DNA of 43,697 nt, from positions 1-43,697 of the forward strand of contig NZ_BBYR01000073.1 in assembly GCF_001293525.1 (NCBI RefSeq), written 5' to 3'. The stretch's first letter is position 1. Each line of letters starts with the position of its first letter. Both the position numbers and the translations under genes were made by a program. This document shows positions 33,004 to 41,617 of the stretch, one piece after another. The DNA comes from Pseudideonella sakaiensis. Lineage in GTDB: Bacteria > Pseudomonadota > Gammaproteobacteria > Burkholderiales > Burkholderiaceae_C. Under the pieces are notes generated by a model. It saw only the letters and a program-made list of their open reading frames with translations. It was not told where the DNA came from and made no database searches.

Positions 33004-33741
33004 ATGCAAATGATGATTTCGAATTCGAGTGATCGATGCGATCGATTGAGCACGGGGCTCGCGCAGGCCCTGGCCGGAGCCTTGTCCCTCGCCGCGCTGG
33101 CCCTGCTCCCCGGGTGCGCCTTCAACCGCATTCCGCAGGCCGCGCCGACCCAGCCGTCCGGTGCGCAGGCGGTGGTCGTCGAGGGGCGGCTGAACCACGT
33201 CATCGACGGCCGCCTGCAGGCGCCGTATGGCCGCGCCGGGTCGGGATGGCCGGTGCCGCGCTTCACCGCTGCGCGGCTGCAGGATGGTTCGGCGTGGATG
33301 TCGCCCGAGGTGAGTGCCGCCGATGGCGGCTTCCGCTGGGCGCTGCCGCCCGGTGACTACCTGGTCACGCAGATCGGCATCGGCCAGATCTGGGACGACA
33401 CGCTGCAGACCTGGCCGCGCGTGCTGCTGTGCGTGCCGCCGGCCACGGGCCCGCAGGCGGTGCATGTCGGCCACCTGCGGATGGAAGGCACGCGCTACGA
33501 CGAGACGCGCACCCTGTCGACCGGCACGAGCTACCGGGCGCGAGGCATCCGCTGGCTGCCGCGGGTGGTGGACGAGGCCGGGCCGGGCGGCGGGCCACGG
33601 CGCTTGATGCAGGTGCGGCCCGACCTGCCGACGGGCGACGCGCTGGCGCAGGCGCTGCAGCAGGACCGCGAGGGTCTGCTGGAACGGTCCTGCGGGCCGC
33701 TGGCGCCGGCGCCGACGGTCGGCACGCAGTCGCCCGGTTGA
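33004..33741 (+). CDS. Predicted lipoprotein of unknown function
   Basis: A protein of about 245 residues with a hydrophobic stretch ALSLAALALLPGC, where LPGC is a lipobox, so the mature protein should be lipid-anchored. The rest contains a beta-rich region (VEGRLNHVIDGRLQAPYG, WALPPGDYLVTQIG) resembling no family I can name. ATGs at 33004, 33010 and 33013, or TTG 33046, are possible starts; the N-terminus is uncertain. It is divergent from the porin. Confidence 0.7.
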   Translation: MQMMISNSSDRCDRLSTGLAQALAGALSLAALALLPGCAFNRIPQAAPTQPSGAQAVVVEGRLNHVIDGRLQAPYGRAGSGWPVPRFTAARLQDGSAWMSPEVSAADGGFRWALPPGDYLVTQIGIGQIWDDTLQTWPRVLLCVPPATGPQAVHVGHLRMEGTRYDETRTLSTGTSYRARGIRWLPRVVDEAGPGGGPRRLMQVRPDLPTGDALAQALQQDREGLLERSCGPLAPAPTVGTQSPG

Positions 33742-33777
33742 GCGGGCCGCCAGCGCGGCACAGGGCCGACGGCAGCC

Positions 33778-33806
33778 CGACCCGGGGCCCGGCCCCAGCC
33801 GGGTCG
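33778..33806. terminator. Hairpin between convergent genes
   Basis: CGACCCGG (33778-33785) pairs with CCGGGTCG (33799-33806) around a 13-base loop. It lies between the lipoprotein stop (33741) and the slyX stop (33867), so it could end transcription from either side. No T-run is present. Confidence 0.4.
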
Positions 33807-33866
33807 CCTCGCGTCCACGCGAGCCTCGCGGGTCGCGGGCAGGGCACGGTCGGGCCCCTGGGGCGT

Positions 33867-34079
33867 TCAGTAGTGCGGCGGCAATTCGTCGCGCAGGCTG
33901 CGGAAGGCGGGCCCGGCGGGCAGGGCCTCGACCTGGCGCTGGAGCGCGGCCACCGCGGCGGTCAGCCGGTCGATCTCGCGCTGCTGGCGCACGATCACCT
34001 CGTTGAGCCGGTCGAGCAGGTCCTCGCCGTAGCTGGCCTTGATCTCCAGCGCCGTCAGGCGCTCGTCGACGCCGCTCAT
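33867..34079 (-). CDS. slyX: SlyX family protein
   Basis: A 70-residue SlyX protein: an amphipathic coiled coil (ERLTALEIKASYGEDLLDRLN and VIVRQQREIDRLTAAVAAL) and the conserved C-terminal end ELPPHY. The family is widespread in proteobacteria with unknown function. Its start overlaps the tag stop by 4 bases. Confidence 0.93.
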   Translation of the reverse strand: MSGVDERLTALEIKASYGEDLLDRLNEVIVRQQREIDRLTAAVAALQRQVEALPAGPAFRSLRDELPPHY

Positions 34080-34690
34080 CGGACGGGAGGCCGGAAGGCC
34101 TGGCGCGCCCGCGCGGCCTCGGCGCGGCCGATGCAGCCGGCGGCATGGTCGTTGACCAGCCCCATGGCCTGCATGAAGGCGTAGACCGTCGTCGGGCCGA
34201 CGAACTTCCAGCCCCGCTTCTTCAGGTCGCGTGACATGGCGATCGACGCGGCCGAGGTCGCCACGGCCTGGGTGCCGTCGCCCGCCGCCGCCGGGTCCTC
34301 GTGGCGCCAGACGTAGGCGGCCAGCGAGCCGGCCTCGGCAACCAGGGCCTGGGCGCAGCGGGCGTTGTGGATCACCGCCTCGATCTTGCCGCGGTGCCGG
34401 ACGATCCCGGCATCCTGCAGCAGGCGGGCGACATCGGCCTCGCCGAAGGCTGCCACGCGGTCGATCTCGAAGTTCGCGAAGGCGGCGCGGAAGTTCTCGC
34501 GCTTGTCGAGGATGGTGCGCCAGCTCAGGCCCGACTGGAAGCCCTCGAGGCTGAGCTTCTCGAACAGGCGGCGGTCGTCGGCCACCGGCCGCCCCCATTC
34601 CTCGTCGTGGTAGCGCAGGTAGGCCGGGGTGCCGAGGCACCAGCGGCAGCGGGGGCGGCCATCGGGGCCGGGCTCGGTCGTCAGCGTCAT
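34076..34690 (-). CDS. tag: DNA-3-methyladenine glycosylase I
   Basis: Tag removes 3-methyladenine from alkylated DNA. The 204-residue protein has the N-terminal zinc ligands Cys15 (RPRCRWC) and His28 (RYHDEEWG), and C-terminal His and Cys (VNDHAAGC). The LFEKLSLEGFQSGLSWRTIL and KRGWKFVGPTTVYAFMQAMG regions are diagnostic. The ATG at 34690 is used; about ten extra residues before the zinc site are typical in Burkholderiales. Translationally coupled to slyX. Confidence 0.96.
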   Translation of the reverse strand: MTLTTEPGPDGRPRCRWCLGTPAYLRYHDEEWGRPVADDRRLFEKLSLEGFQSGLSWRTILDKRENFRAAFANFEIDRVAAFGEADVARLLQDAGIVRHRGKIEAVIHNARCAQALVAEAGSLAAYVWRHEDPAAAGDGTQAVATSAASIAMSRDLKKRGWKFVGPTTVYAFMQAMGLVNDHAAGCIGRAEAARARQAFRPPVR

Positions 34691-34779
34691 GGCGCCGATT
34701 GTTGGCGAGGATCGGGGTGGCCGGCAACGCGGGCCGGGCCGCCTCGGGCGCGTCAGTCGCGTCAGGCGCGTGGGGCGCC

Positions 34780-35715
34780 TCAGGCGCCGGCGTGCCCCGC
34801 GGTCTGCGCGGCGGCGTCGGCGTCTGCCAGCACGCGGGGGATGCCCGCGGCGAGGTGGTCCCAGACCCGGCGCACCAGCGCGCTGCCGCGCAGGCCGCGG
34901 TGCACCGCGAGCCAGCACGGCATCGGCGGGATCGGCAATGCCGGCAGCAGCGGCACGACGCCGGGCAGGCGGGGCAGCACGTAGCGCGCCGCGAAGCCCA
35001 CGCCGCCGCCGGCCGCCAGCAGCGCGAGGCCGGCGAGCTGGTTGTCGCAGCGCAGCGCGAAGTCCGCCGGTGTCAGCGCCATGCCGTGGCGCGCGAAGCC
35101 GCGCAGCAGCGTGTCGTCGCGGTCGAAGCCGATCAGCCGGTGCTGGAGCAGGTCCTCCGGCCGCTGCGGCATGCCGGCGCGCGCCAGGTAGTCGCGGTGC
35201 GCGCAGGCGACGATCGGCAACTCGGCCAGGCGGCGGCCCACCAGCGTGGTCTGCGCCGGGCGCACCATGCGCACGGCGATGTCGGCCTCGCGCTCGAGCA
35301 GGTTGCTCAGCGCATTGGAGACCACCAGCTCGACCTGGATGCCGGGTTCCGCCCGCTGCAGCGCGGCCAGCACGGGCGGCAGCAGGTAGACGGCGGCCAC
35401 CTCGCTGGTCGTCACGCGCACCGTGCCGGTGAGCGTGTCGCGCCGGGCGGCCACGGCCTGCGCGAGCGCGTGCGACGCGACACGCATGCGGCGCGCCTCC
35501 TCCGCCACCGCCAGCGCCAGCGGCGTCGCGCGCAGCCCGCGCGCGCCGCGCTCGAACAGCGGCGCGCCGAGCTGGGCCTCCAGCGCTGCGAGCTGGCGCG
35601 ACAGCGTGGGTTGGTGCTGGCCGTGGCGGCGCGCGGCCGCGGTCAGGCTGCCGGCCTCCAGCACCCAGAGGAAACTGCGCACGAGGTTCCAGTCGAAGTC
35701 GTCGGGTCGATCCAT
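34780..35715 (-). CDS. LysR-family regulator
   Basis: A 311-residue LysR protein. The helix-turn-helix is VLEAGSLTAAARRHGQHQPTLSR (residues about 17-39, split: LEAGSLTAAARRHG and QPTLSRQLAALE), then a substrate-binding domain containing VRVTTSEVAAVYLLPPVL and RLAELPIVACAHRDYL. It diverges from the Rossmann-fold gene at 35824 with 108 bases between, so it probably controls that gene. The tail is Ala-rich. Confidence 0.92.
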   Translation of the reverse strand: MDRPDDFDWNLVRSFLWVLEAGSLTAAARRHGQHQPTLSRQLAALEAQLGAPLFERGARGLRATPLALAVAEEARRMRVASHALAQAVAARRDTLTGTVRVTTSEVAAVYLLPPVLAALQRAEPGIQVELVVSNALSNLLEREADIAVRMVRPAQTTLVGRRLAELPIVACAHRDYLARAGMPQRPEDLLQHRLIGFDRDDTLLRGFARHGMALTPADFALRCDNQLAGLALLAAGGGVGFAARYVLPRLPGVVPLLPALPIPPMPCWLAVHRGLRGSALVRRVWDHLAAGIPRVLADADAAAQTAGHAGA

Positions 35716-35823
35716 GCGGAAGCGTATGCCTGGGATGCCGATGGCGTGGATTGTCGGATGCTCCGGCGGGCCGCAGACTGGCGGCACCGCGGCCCCGGTG
35801 GACGCGATCCTCGACAGCCCGCC

Positions 35824-36816
35824 ATGCCTCCTTCCGATGCCCCCCTCGTCCTCGTCCTCGGCGCCCAGGGGCGCCTCGGCAGCGCCGCCGTCACGGCCTT
35901 CGCCGCCGCCGGCTGGCGCGTGCTGGCGCAGGCGCGTCGCCCGCAGCCGGTGCTGCCGGCCGGCGCCCGCGCGCTGGCGGTGCCGCTGGAGGATGGCGTG
36001 GGCCTGGCGCATGCGGCGGCCGGCGCCCGGGTGGTGCTGCATGCCGCCAACCCGGCCTACACGCGCTGGCCGCGCGAGCTGCTGCCGATGGCGACCCGTG
36101 CGATGGACGTGGCCGAGGCCCTCGGGGCCCGCCTGCTGATGCCGGCCAACGTCTACAACTTCGGGCGGCAGCTGCCCGAGCGCCTGACCCTGCAGACCCC
36201 GCAGCACGGCGACACCCGCAAGGGCGCGCTGCGCATCTCGCTCGAGGCCCTGCTGCGCGAGCGTGCACGGGCCGGCCGGCTGCGCAGCAGCGTGCTGCGC
36301 GCCGGGGACTTCTACGGCGGCGGCCCTGGCAGCTGGATCGACCTGGTGATCGCCAAAGGCCTGCGCCGCGGCCGCCTCGTCTATCCCGGCCCGCTCGATC
36401 GGGCGCATGCCTGGGCCTACTTGCCGGACCTGGCGCGCGCCGCCGTCGATGTCGCCGCCGCGGCGGACGCGCCCGACTTCGCGTGCTGGCAGTTCGCCGG
36501 CCATGCGCCGACCGGTGCCGAGCTGCTGCAGGGCCTGCAGGCCGCCGCCGACGCGCAGGGCCTGCGGCCCGCGCGCGGCTGGCGCATCGGCGGCTGGCCG
36601 TGGTGGGCGGTGCGCGTGGCGGGGCTGGCCCTGCCGATGGCGCGCGAGATCGCCGAGATGGCCTACCTCTGGGAGCGTCCGCACCGGCTGGAGGAGCACC
36701 TGCCGTGCGCCCGGCCCGCCACGCCGCTGGCCGAGGCGCTGGCGGCGAGCGTGGCCGCGCTCGCCGGCCCGGCGGCGGGCGCGTCGCACGCCGGGCCGGC
36801 GATGGCCTCGCGCTGA
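35824..36816 (+). CDS. Rossmann-fold NAD(P)-dependent epimerase/dehydratase-like protein
   Basis: A 330-residue extended-SDR-like protein. The N-terminus has LVLVLGAQGRLGSAAVTAFAA with the dinucleotide motif GAQGRLG (residues 13-19). ANVYNFGRQLPERL and VLRAGDFYGGGPGSWIDLVI are patterns of NAD-dependent epimerase/dehydratase family members, and HAWAYLPDLARA is typical near the end. The usual YxxxK catalytic pair is not present: the position has KGALRISLEALL, so it may be a non-catalytic or atypical member. Divergent from a LysR gene, its likely regulator. Substrate unknown. Confidence 0.8.
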   Translation: MPPSDAPLVLVLGAQGRLGSAAVTAFAAAGWRVLAQARRPQPVLPAGARALAVPLEDGVGLAHAAAGARVVLHAANPAYTRWPRELLPMATRAMDVAEALGARLLMPANVYNFGRQLPERLTLQTPQHGDTRKGALRISLEALLRERARAGRLRSSVLRAGDFYGGGPGSWIDLVIAKGLRRGRLVYPGPLDRAHAWAYLPDLARAAVDVAAAADAPDFACWQFAGHAPTGAELLQGLQAAADAQGLRPARGWRIGGWPWWAVRVAGLALPMAREIAEMAYLWERPHRLEEHLPCARPATPLAEALAASVAALAGPAAGASHAGPAMASR

Positions 36817-36889
36817 GACGGCGTGGGCCGCGGCCGGCCGCGGCGGCGCGCGACAATCGCGTGCCGTCGTGTTTCTGCCGCCTTCGCCG

Positions 36890-38881
36890 ATGCCCCGCCC
36901 CGAACTCGAACTGCTCGCCCCGGCGCGCGATGCCGACATCGGCATCGAGGCCGTCAACCACGGCGCGGACGCCGTCTACATCGGCGGCCCCGGCTTCGGC
37001 GCGCGCGACAAGGCGTCGAACGACGTGGCCGACATCGAGCGCCTGGCGCGCCACGCCCACCGCTACGGGGCGCGTGTCTTCGTCACGATGAACACCATCC
37101 TGCGCGACGACGAGCTGGCGCCCGCGCGCGACCAGGCCTGGGCGCTGCACGGGGCCGGCGCCGACGTGCTGATCGTGCAGGACATGGGCCTGCTCGAGCT
37201 GGACCTGCCGCCGATCCAGCTGCACGCCAGCACCCAAACCGACATCCGCACCCCGGAGAAGGCGCGCTTCCTGCAGGACGTCGGCTTCTCCCAGATGGTG
37301 CTGGCACGCGAGCTCTCGCTGCCGCAGATCCGCGCGATCGCGGCCCAGGTCGACCGCGCGGTGCTGGAGTTCTTCGTGCACGGCGCGCTGTGCGTGGCCT
37401 ACAGCGGCCAGTGCTTCATCAGCCATGCGATGACGGGCCGCAGCGCAAACCGCGGCAGCTGCAGCCAGGAGTGCCGCCAGCCCTACACCGTGTCCGATGC
37501 CCAGGGCCGCGTGATCGCCCACGACAAGCACGTGCTGAGCCTGAAGGACAACGACCAGAGCGCCAACCTCGAGGCCCTGGTGGACGCCGGCATCCGCAGC
37601 TTCAAGATCGAGGGCCGCTACAAGGACATGGCGACGGTGAAGAACGTCACCGCGCACTACCGCCGGCTGATCGATGCGCTGCTGGCGCGCCGCGGCGACC
37701 TGCGCCGCGCGAGCAGCGGGCGCAGCCGCACCAGCTTCGAGCCCGACCCGGCGCAGGGCTACAACCGCGGCGGCACCGACTACTTCGTGAACGGCCGGCG
37801 CCTCGACATCGGGGCCTTCGACAGCCCGAAGCACGTCGGCCGGACCGTGGGCCGCGTGCTGCTGGTCGCGGCGGGGCACCTCGAGGTCGAGGTGGACGAG
37901 GCCGCGACCGTGCTGAACAACGGCGACGGCCTGACCTGGTGGGACCGCCAGGGCGAGCTGCAGGGCCTGGCCGTGAACACGGCCACGCCGCTCGGCGACC
38001 GCCGCTGGCGCCTCGTGCCGCAGCGCGGCGAGGGCGAGTCGGTCGACGCGATGAAGGACCTGCGCCGCGACACCCCGCTGCACCGGCACCGCGACATGGC
38101 CTGGGAGCGGCTGCTGGCGCGGCCGTCGGCCGAGCGGCGCATCGCGCTCGACCTGACGCTGGCCCAGGCGATGGTCGACGGCCAGCCCGGGTTCGAGCTG
38201 GCGCTGAAGGACGAGGACGGCCACCGGGGAGTCGCCCGCGTGGCCCATCCGCACGAGCCCGCACGCGACGCCGCGCGTGCCGAGGCGCAGCTGAAGGAGC
38301 AGCTGGCCCGGCTCGGCGGCACGCTGTTCGAGGCGCGCCGCGTCCGGCTGGCGCTGGCCCAGCCGTGGTTCGTGCCCGCGTCGGTGCTGAACGGCTTGCG
38401 GCGCGACGCGGTGGCCGCCGTCGAGGCGGCACGCGCCGCCGCGTGGCGCCCGCTGCCGCGGGCGGTGCCGGTCGAGCCGCCCGCGGTCTACCCGGAGGAC
38501 ACGCTGAGCTACCTCGCCAATGTCCACAACCACCAGGCCGCCGCGTTCTACGCCCGCCACGGCGTGCGCGTGATCGCCTCGGCCTACGAGAGCCGCGAGA
38601 CGCTGGGCGAGGTGCCGCTGATGATCACGAAGCACTGCGTGCGCTGGAGCCTGTCGCTGTGCCCCAAGCAGGCCAAGGGCGTCACCGGCGTGCAGGGCAC
38701 GGTGCGCGCCGAGCCGCTGGTGCTGCAGCACGGCGCGGACCGCTACACCCTGCGCTTCGACTGCAAGCCCTGCGAGATGCACGTGGTCGGCGCGATGCAG
38801 CGCCACGTGCTGAAGGCGCTGAAGGCCGAGCCGCTGACCTTCTACCGCCAGCGCCCGGCGCCGGCGGCGCCGCTGGCCTGA
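36890..38881 (+). CDS. rlhA: U32 family protein RlhA (23S rRNA C2501 hydroxylase)
   Basis: A 663-residue peptidase-family-U32 protein, the long form like E. coli RlhA (YdcP), rather than the short TrhP/YegQ (about 450). RlhA hydroxylates cytidine 2501 of 23S rRNA. Motifs include LLAPARDADIGIEAVNHGAD, GADVLIVQDMG, the cysteine segment SGQCFISHAMTGRSANRG followed by SCSQECRQPY, and FKIEGRYKDM. A C-terminal pair of Cys-containing motifs (SLCPKQ and CKPCEMH) completes the iron-sulfur-type cysteines seen in the family. The ATG at 36890 gives the usual MPRPELELLAPARD start. Confidence 0.9.
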   Translation: MPRPELELLAPARDADIGIEAVNHGADAVYIGGPGFGARDKASNDVADIERLARHAHRYGARVFVTMNTILRDDELAPARDQAWALHGAGADVLIVQDMGLLELDLPPIQLHASTQTDIRTPEKARFLQDVGFSQMVLARELSLPQIRAIAAQVDRAVLEFFVHGALCVAYSGQCFISHAMTGRSANRGSCSQECRQPYTVSDAQGRVIAHDKHVLSLKDNDQSANLEALVDAGIRSFKIEGRYKDMATVKNVTAHYRRLIDALLARRGDLRRASSGRSRTSFEPDPAQGYNRGGTDYFVNGRRLDIGAFDSPKHVGRTVGRVLLVAAGHLEVEVDEAATVLNNGDGLTWWDRQGELQGLAVNTATPLGDRRWRLVPQRGEGESVDAMKDLRRDTPLHRHRDMAWERLLARPSAERRIALDLTLAQAMVDGQPGFELALKDEDGHRGVARVAHPHEPARDAARAEAQLKEQLARLGGTLFEARRVRLALAQPWFVPASVLNGLRRDAVAAVEAARAAAWRPLPRAVPVEPPAVYPEDTLSYLANVHNHQAAAFYARHGVRVIASAYESRETLGEVPLMITKHCVRWSLSLCPKQAKGVTGVQGTVRAEPLVLQHGADRYTLRFDCKPCEMHVVGAMQRHVLKALKAEPLTFYRQRPAPAAPLA

Positions 38882-38913
38882 GCCGCCCGTCGGGGCGCCG
38901 CGCCGGCCGCTTT

Positions 38914-39714
38914 CTACGCGTCGAAGGGGATGCCGGCGGCTTGCTGGCGGCGCATCACGCTGTCCAGGTGCGCGCGGGCGCTGGCCGGGTCGCCTGCGCG
39001 CATCTGTGCGTGCGTGCGGCGCGCGATCTCCGGCGGCACGGCGCGCAGCGGCCGGCCGCTGGCCATGGCCTTGAGCTGGACCTCGGCCGCGCGCTCGAGG
39101 TAGTAGAGGTCGTCCCAGGCCTCGGCGATGCTCGGGCCGGTCACGATGACGCCGTGGTGGCGCAGGAACACCACGTCCGCGTCGCCCATGGCCTGGGCGA
39201 TCCGCCGGCCCTCGCTGCCGTCGAGCGCCAGCCCGCCGTAGTTCGCGTCCACCGCCACCCGGCCATGGAACTTCAGCGCCGTCTGCCCGGCCCAGGCGAG
39301 CGGCGGGCCGTCGACCAGGGCCAGCGCGGTCGCGTTCGGCATGTGGGTGTGGAAGGCCGCGCGGGCGCGCGGCAGGGCCCGGTGCAGCTCGGCGTGGATG
39401 AAGAAGGCGGTGGCCTCGGGCTCGCCGTCGCCGTCGACCACGCGCCCGTCCAGGTCGCAGACCAGCAGCCGCGACGCGGTGATCTCCTCGAAGGCCCAGC
39501 CGTAGGGATTGACCAGGAACAGGTCGTCGCGCCCCGGCACGAGCGCGGAGAAGTGGTTGCAGATGCCTTCGGACAGGCCCAGGCGCGCGGCCTCGCGGAA
39601 GCAGGCGGCCAGCTCGCAGCGGGCCTCGCGCAGCGCCGCAGGATCGACGCCGTCGAGGGCGGGGCGACGCTCGGCGTCGCTGGCGCGGCCGGTGGGGGTG
39701 AGGGTGTGGGCCAT
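38914..39714 (-). CDS. Class II aldolase/adducin family protein
   Basis: A 266-residue class II aldolase-type protein. Zinc ligands are the histidines in FHTHMPN and in RHHGVIV, with an acidic residue expected in ASRLLVCDLDG or nearby. NHFSALVPGRDDLFLVNPYGW is the usual N-terminal part. Such proteins cleave or decarboxylate phospho- or free sugar acids, but many in Burkholderiales have unknown substrates. It follows the HAD gene with only two bases between, so they are co-transcribed. Confidence 0.88.
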   Translation of the reverse strand: MAHTLTPTGRASDAERRPALDGVDPAALREARCELAACFREAARLGLSEGICNHFSALVPGRDDLFLVNPYGWAFEEITASRLLVCDLDGRVVDGDGEPEATAFFIHAELHRALPRARAAFHTHMPNATALALVDGPPLAWAGQTALKFHGRVAVDANYGGLALDGSEGRRIAQAMGDADVVFLRHHGVIVTGPSIAEAWDDLYYLERAAEVQLKAMASGRPLRAVPPEIARRTHAQMRAGDPASARAHLDSVMRRQQAAGIPFDA

Positions 39715-39716
39715 GC

Positions 39717-40469
39717 TCAGGCGGCGGAAGGGGAGGCGGGGGAGGGCTCGATCCAGCCGAAGCGCTCGAACAGCGGCAGCAGCCGGTCCAGCGTCGGCAG
39801 GACCGCCAGCGGCGTGTAGTCGGGCAGCGGCTGCCGGCCGGTGCCGCGGTCGATCCAGACGCAGCGGAAGCCGAGGTCGCGCGCGACGACGAGGTCCAGG
39901 TGCGGGCTGGCGCAGACGTGCAGCACCTCGTCGAGGCCGACGCCGAGCTGCCGGTGGGCATGGTCGAACAGGCGGCGGTCGGGCTTGTAGGCCCCGGCCT
40001 GCTGCGCCGTCACCACCCGGTCGATGCAGCCGCCGAGCTGGGCCACGTTGCCGGCGATCACCGCATCGTCGGTGTTCGAGACGATGCACAGCCGGAAGCC
40101 GGCGGCCTTCAGGCGCTGCAGCGTCGGCACCACCTCGGGGAAGGGCGGCATCGCGCCGATGCCGTCCGTCAGCACGCGCACGTCGCCGGGGGCGGCGGGC
40201 AGGCCCAGCTCGCCCAGCGCACGCTCGAGCGCGAGGCCCGCCAGCTCGCGGAAGCTGCGGTGCGGCGGCGTCTGCTCCAGCGCGTGCTCGTGGTGGTCGT
40301 AGCGGGCGATCAGGCGCGCGGGGTCGAGCCCGTCGGCCTGCTTGGCCTGCAGCAGCCGGCGCACCGCGGCCTGCAGGCCTTCGTCCCACTGGATCAGCGT
40401 GCCGTAACAGTCGAAGGTGAGCCAGCGCGGGCGGTCGCCGGCGGAGGGGGCGGTCGTTGGGGTCGTCAT
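39717..40469 (-). CDS. Haloacid dehalogenase type II-like HAD hydrolase
   Basis: A 250-residue HAD hydrolase. Motif I is FDCYGTLIQWD with nucleophile Asp20, motif II is IVSNTDD, and motif III AYKPDRRLFDHA. The DxYGT form and length match the (S)-2-haloacid dehalogenase branch, whose members include true dehalogenases and phosphatases. It is the first gene of a two-gene unit with the class II aldolase and diverges from a LysR gene. ATG 40469 is used; an upstream in-frame region would overlap the regulator. Confidence 0.88.
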   Translation of the reverse strand: MTTPTTAPSAGDRPRWLTFDCYGTLIQWDEGLQAAVRRLLQAKQADGLDPARLIARYDHHEHALEQTPPHRSFRELAGLALERALGELGLPAAPGDVRVLTDGIGAMPPFPEVVPTLQRLKAAGFRLCIVSNTDDAVIAGNVAQLGGCIDRVVTAQQAGAYKPDRRLFDHAHRQLGVGLDEVLHVCASPHLDLVVARDLGFRCVWIDRGTGRQPLPDYTPLAVLPTLDRLLPLFERFGWIEPSPASPSAA

Positions 40470-40501
40470 GGCGACAGGATGCCGGAGCCTGGTTGCAGTG
40501 A

Positions 40502-40531
40502 CAAATGAAATATCGATGTGCATCTCATTTG
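40502..40531. promoter_or_regulatory. Candidate LysR operator between HAD and LysR genes
   Basis: CAAATGA (40502-40508) and TCATTTG (40525-40531) are a perfect 7-bp inverted repeat 16 bases apart, and the spacer contains GATGTGCATC (40515-40524), itself a palindrome of GATG/CATC. The patch is clearly A/T-richer than its surroundings and lies in the 94-base divergent gap, as expected for a LysR site. Confidence 0.6.
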
Positions 40532-40563
40532 CCTGCAGAATGTGTTTGGCGGATACTCGTGCG

Positions 40564-41421
40564 GTGTTCGATCTGGAGCTCCTGCGCACCTTCGTCTGCG
40601 TCGTCGACGAGCGCAGCTTCACGCGCGGCGGTGCGCGCGTGCATCGCAGCCAGTCGACCGTCAGCCAGCAGATCCGCCGGCTGGAGGAGGCGCTCGGGCA
40701 GCCGCTGCTGCAGCGCGACCGCAGCGGCCGCGACGTGCGGCCGACCGAGCGCGGCGAGCTGCTCGCGCACTACGCCCGCCGCCTGCTCGCGCTGGCCCAG
40801 GAGGCGCACGAGCGCGTCGGCGCGCCGCTGCCCCCGGCCGTGGTGCGCCTGGGCGTGCCGGAGGACGTCGATGCACGGCGTCTGGCGTCGGTGCTCGCCG
40901 GCTTTGCGCAGCGCCAGCCGGCCGTGCGCCTCGAGACCTTGTCGGGGATGAGCAGTGAGCTGAACCGGGCGCTCGTCGCCGATGCGCTGGATCTCGCGCT
41001 GCTCAAGCGCGAGCCCGGCAGCGGGCCCTGCCTGGCCGCCTGGCCGGAGGCGCTGGCCTGGGTCGGGCCGGCGGGCGCGCCGGCGCCGGTGGGCGAGGCC
41101 GGCCGCCCGCTGCCGCTGGCGCTCTTTCCACCGGGCTGCATCTACCGCCAGCGCGCGCTGCGCTGGCTGGACGGGCGGGAACGGCCCTGGCGACTGGCCT
41201 TCGCCAGCCAGAGCCTGGCGGGTATCCAGGCCGCGGTGGCCTCGGGGCTGGGCCTGAGCGTGCTGCCCCTCACGGCGCTGCTGCCCGAACACCGGGTGCT
41301 CGGGATCGACGAGGGCTTCGAGGCGCCGCCGGCCACCGAACTGGCCCTGGTGGCCGGGGGACCGGTCTCGGCAGGCGCGCGCGCCCTCGCCGACCACCTG
41401 ATCGAGGCCTTCGGCACCTGA
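40564..41421 (+). CDS. LysR-family regulator, probable GTG start
   Basis: A 285-residue LysR protein starting at GTG 40564 (then FDLELLRTFVCVVDERSFTRGG), the usual beginning of this subgroup. The recognition helix has VHRSQSTVSQQIRRLEEALGQPLLQRD. An ATG at 40540 and others further upstream run into the operator. The effector domain has RLGVPEDVDARRLASVLAGF and SGLGLSVLPLTALLP. It diverges from the HAD/aldolase pair, which is its likely target. Confidence 0.9.
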   Translation: MFDLELLRTFVCVVDERSFTRGGARVHRSQSTVSQQIRRLEEALGQPLLQRDRSGRDVRPTERGELLAHYARRLLALAQEAHERVGAPLPPAVVRLGVPEDVDARRLASVLAGFAQRQPAVRLETLSGMSSELNRALVADALDLALLKREPGSGPCLAAWPEALAWVGPAGAPAPVGEAGRPLPLALFPPGCIYRQRALRWLDGRERPWRLAFASQSLAGIQAAVASGLGLSVLPLTALLPEHRVLGIDEGFEAPPATELALVAGGPVSAGARALADHLIEAFGT

Positions 41422-41617
41422 ACGGCCGGCCGGGCCTCGCGTGCAGGCCCCGCCCGTCGGTTGTCGCCGCCGGCCCTTGTCCGGCATCGGCTGACAGGCC
41501 GACGCGCGTCCGGCCGACCGGCGGCAGCGCCCGACCTGGACAGACTCTTGCGGCAGACGGTGCGCGGCGGCTCCGCCCGCGGCCCACCGCCGATCCCTCG
41601 AGCCCCAGGAGTTGCCC

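Noticed and set aside
30391-34146. A 1251-codon minus-strand frame that would fuse the porin region and hydrolase-VOC gene
   Set aside because: Only its 3' part (from the ATG at 31836) is protein-like. The porin lies in another frame and the upstream part is antisense to the lipoprotein gene and off-frame to slyX and tag.
34691-34779. Degenerate GCGTCAG-like short repeats between tag and the LysR gene
   Set aside because: The copies are imperfect and short, and similar GC-rich runs occur by chance throughout the window.
35891-39961. A 1356-codon minus-strand frame across rlhA and the aldolase gene
   Set aside because: It is antisense to rlhA and out of frame with the aldolase; composition is repetitive Arg/Ala/Pro.
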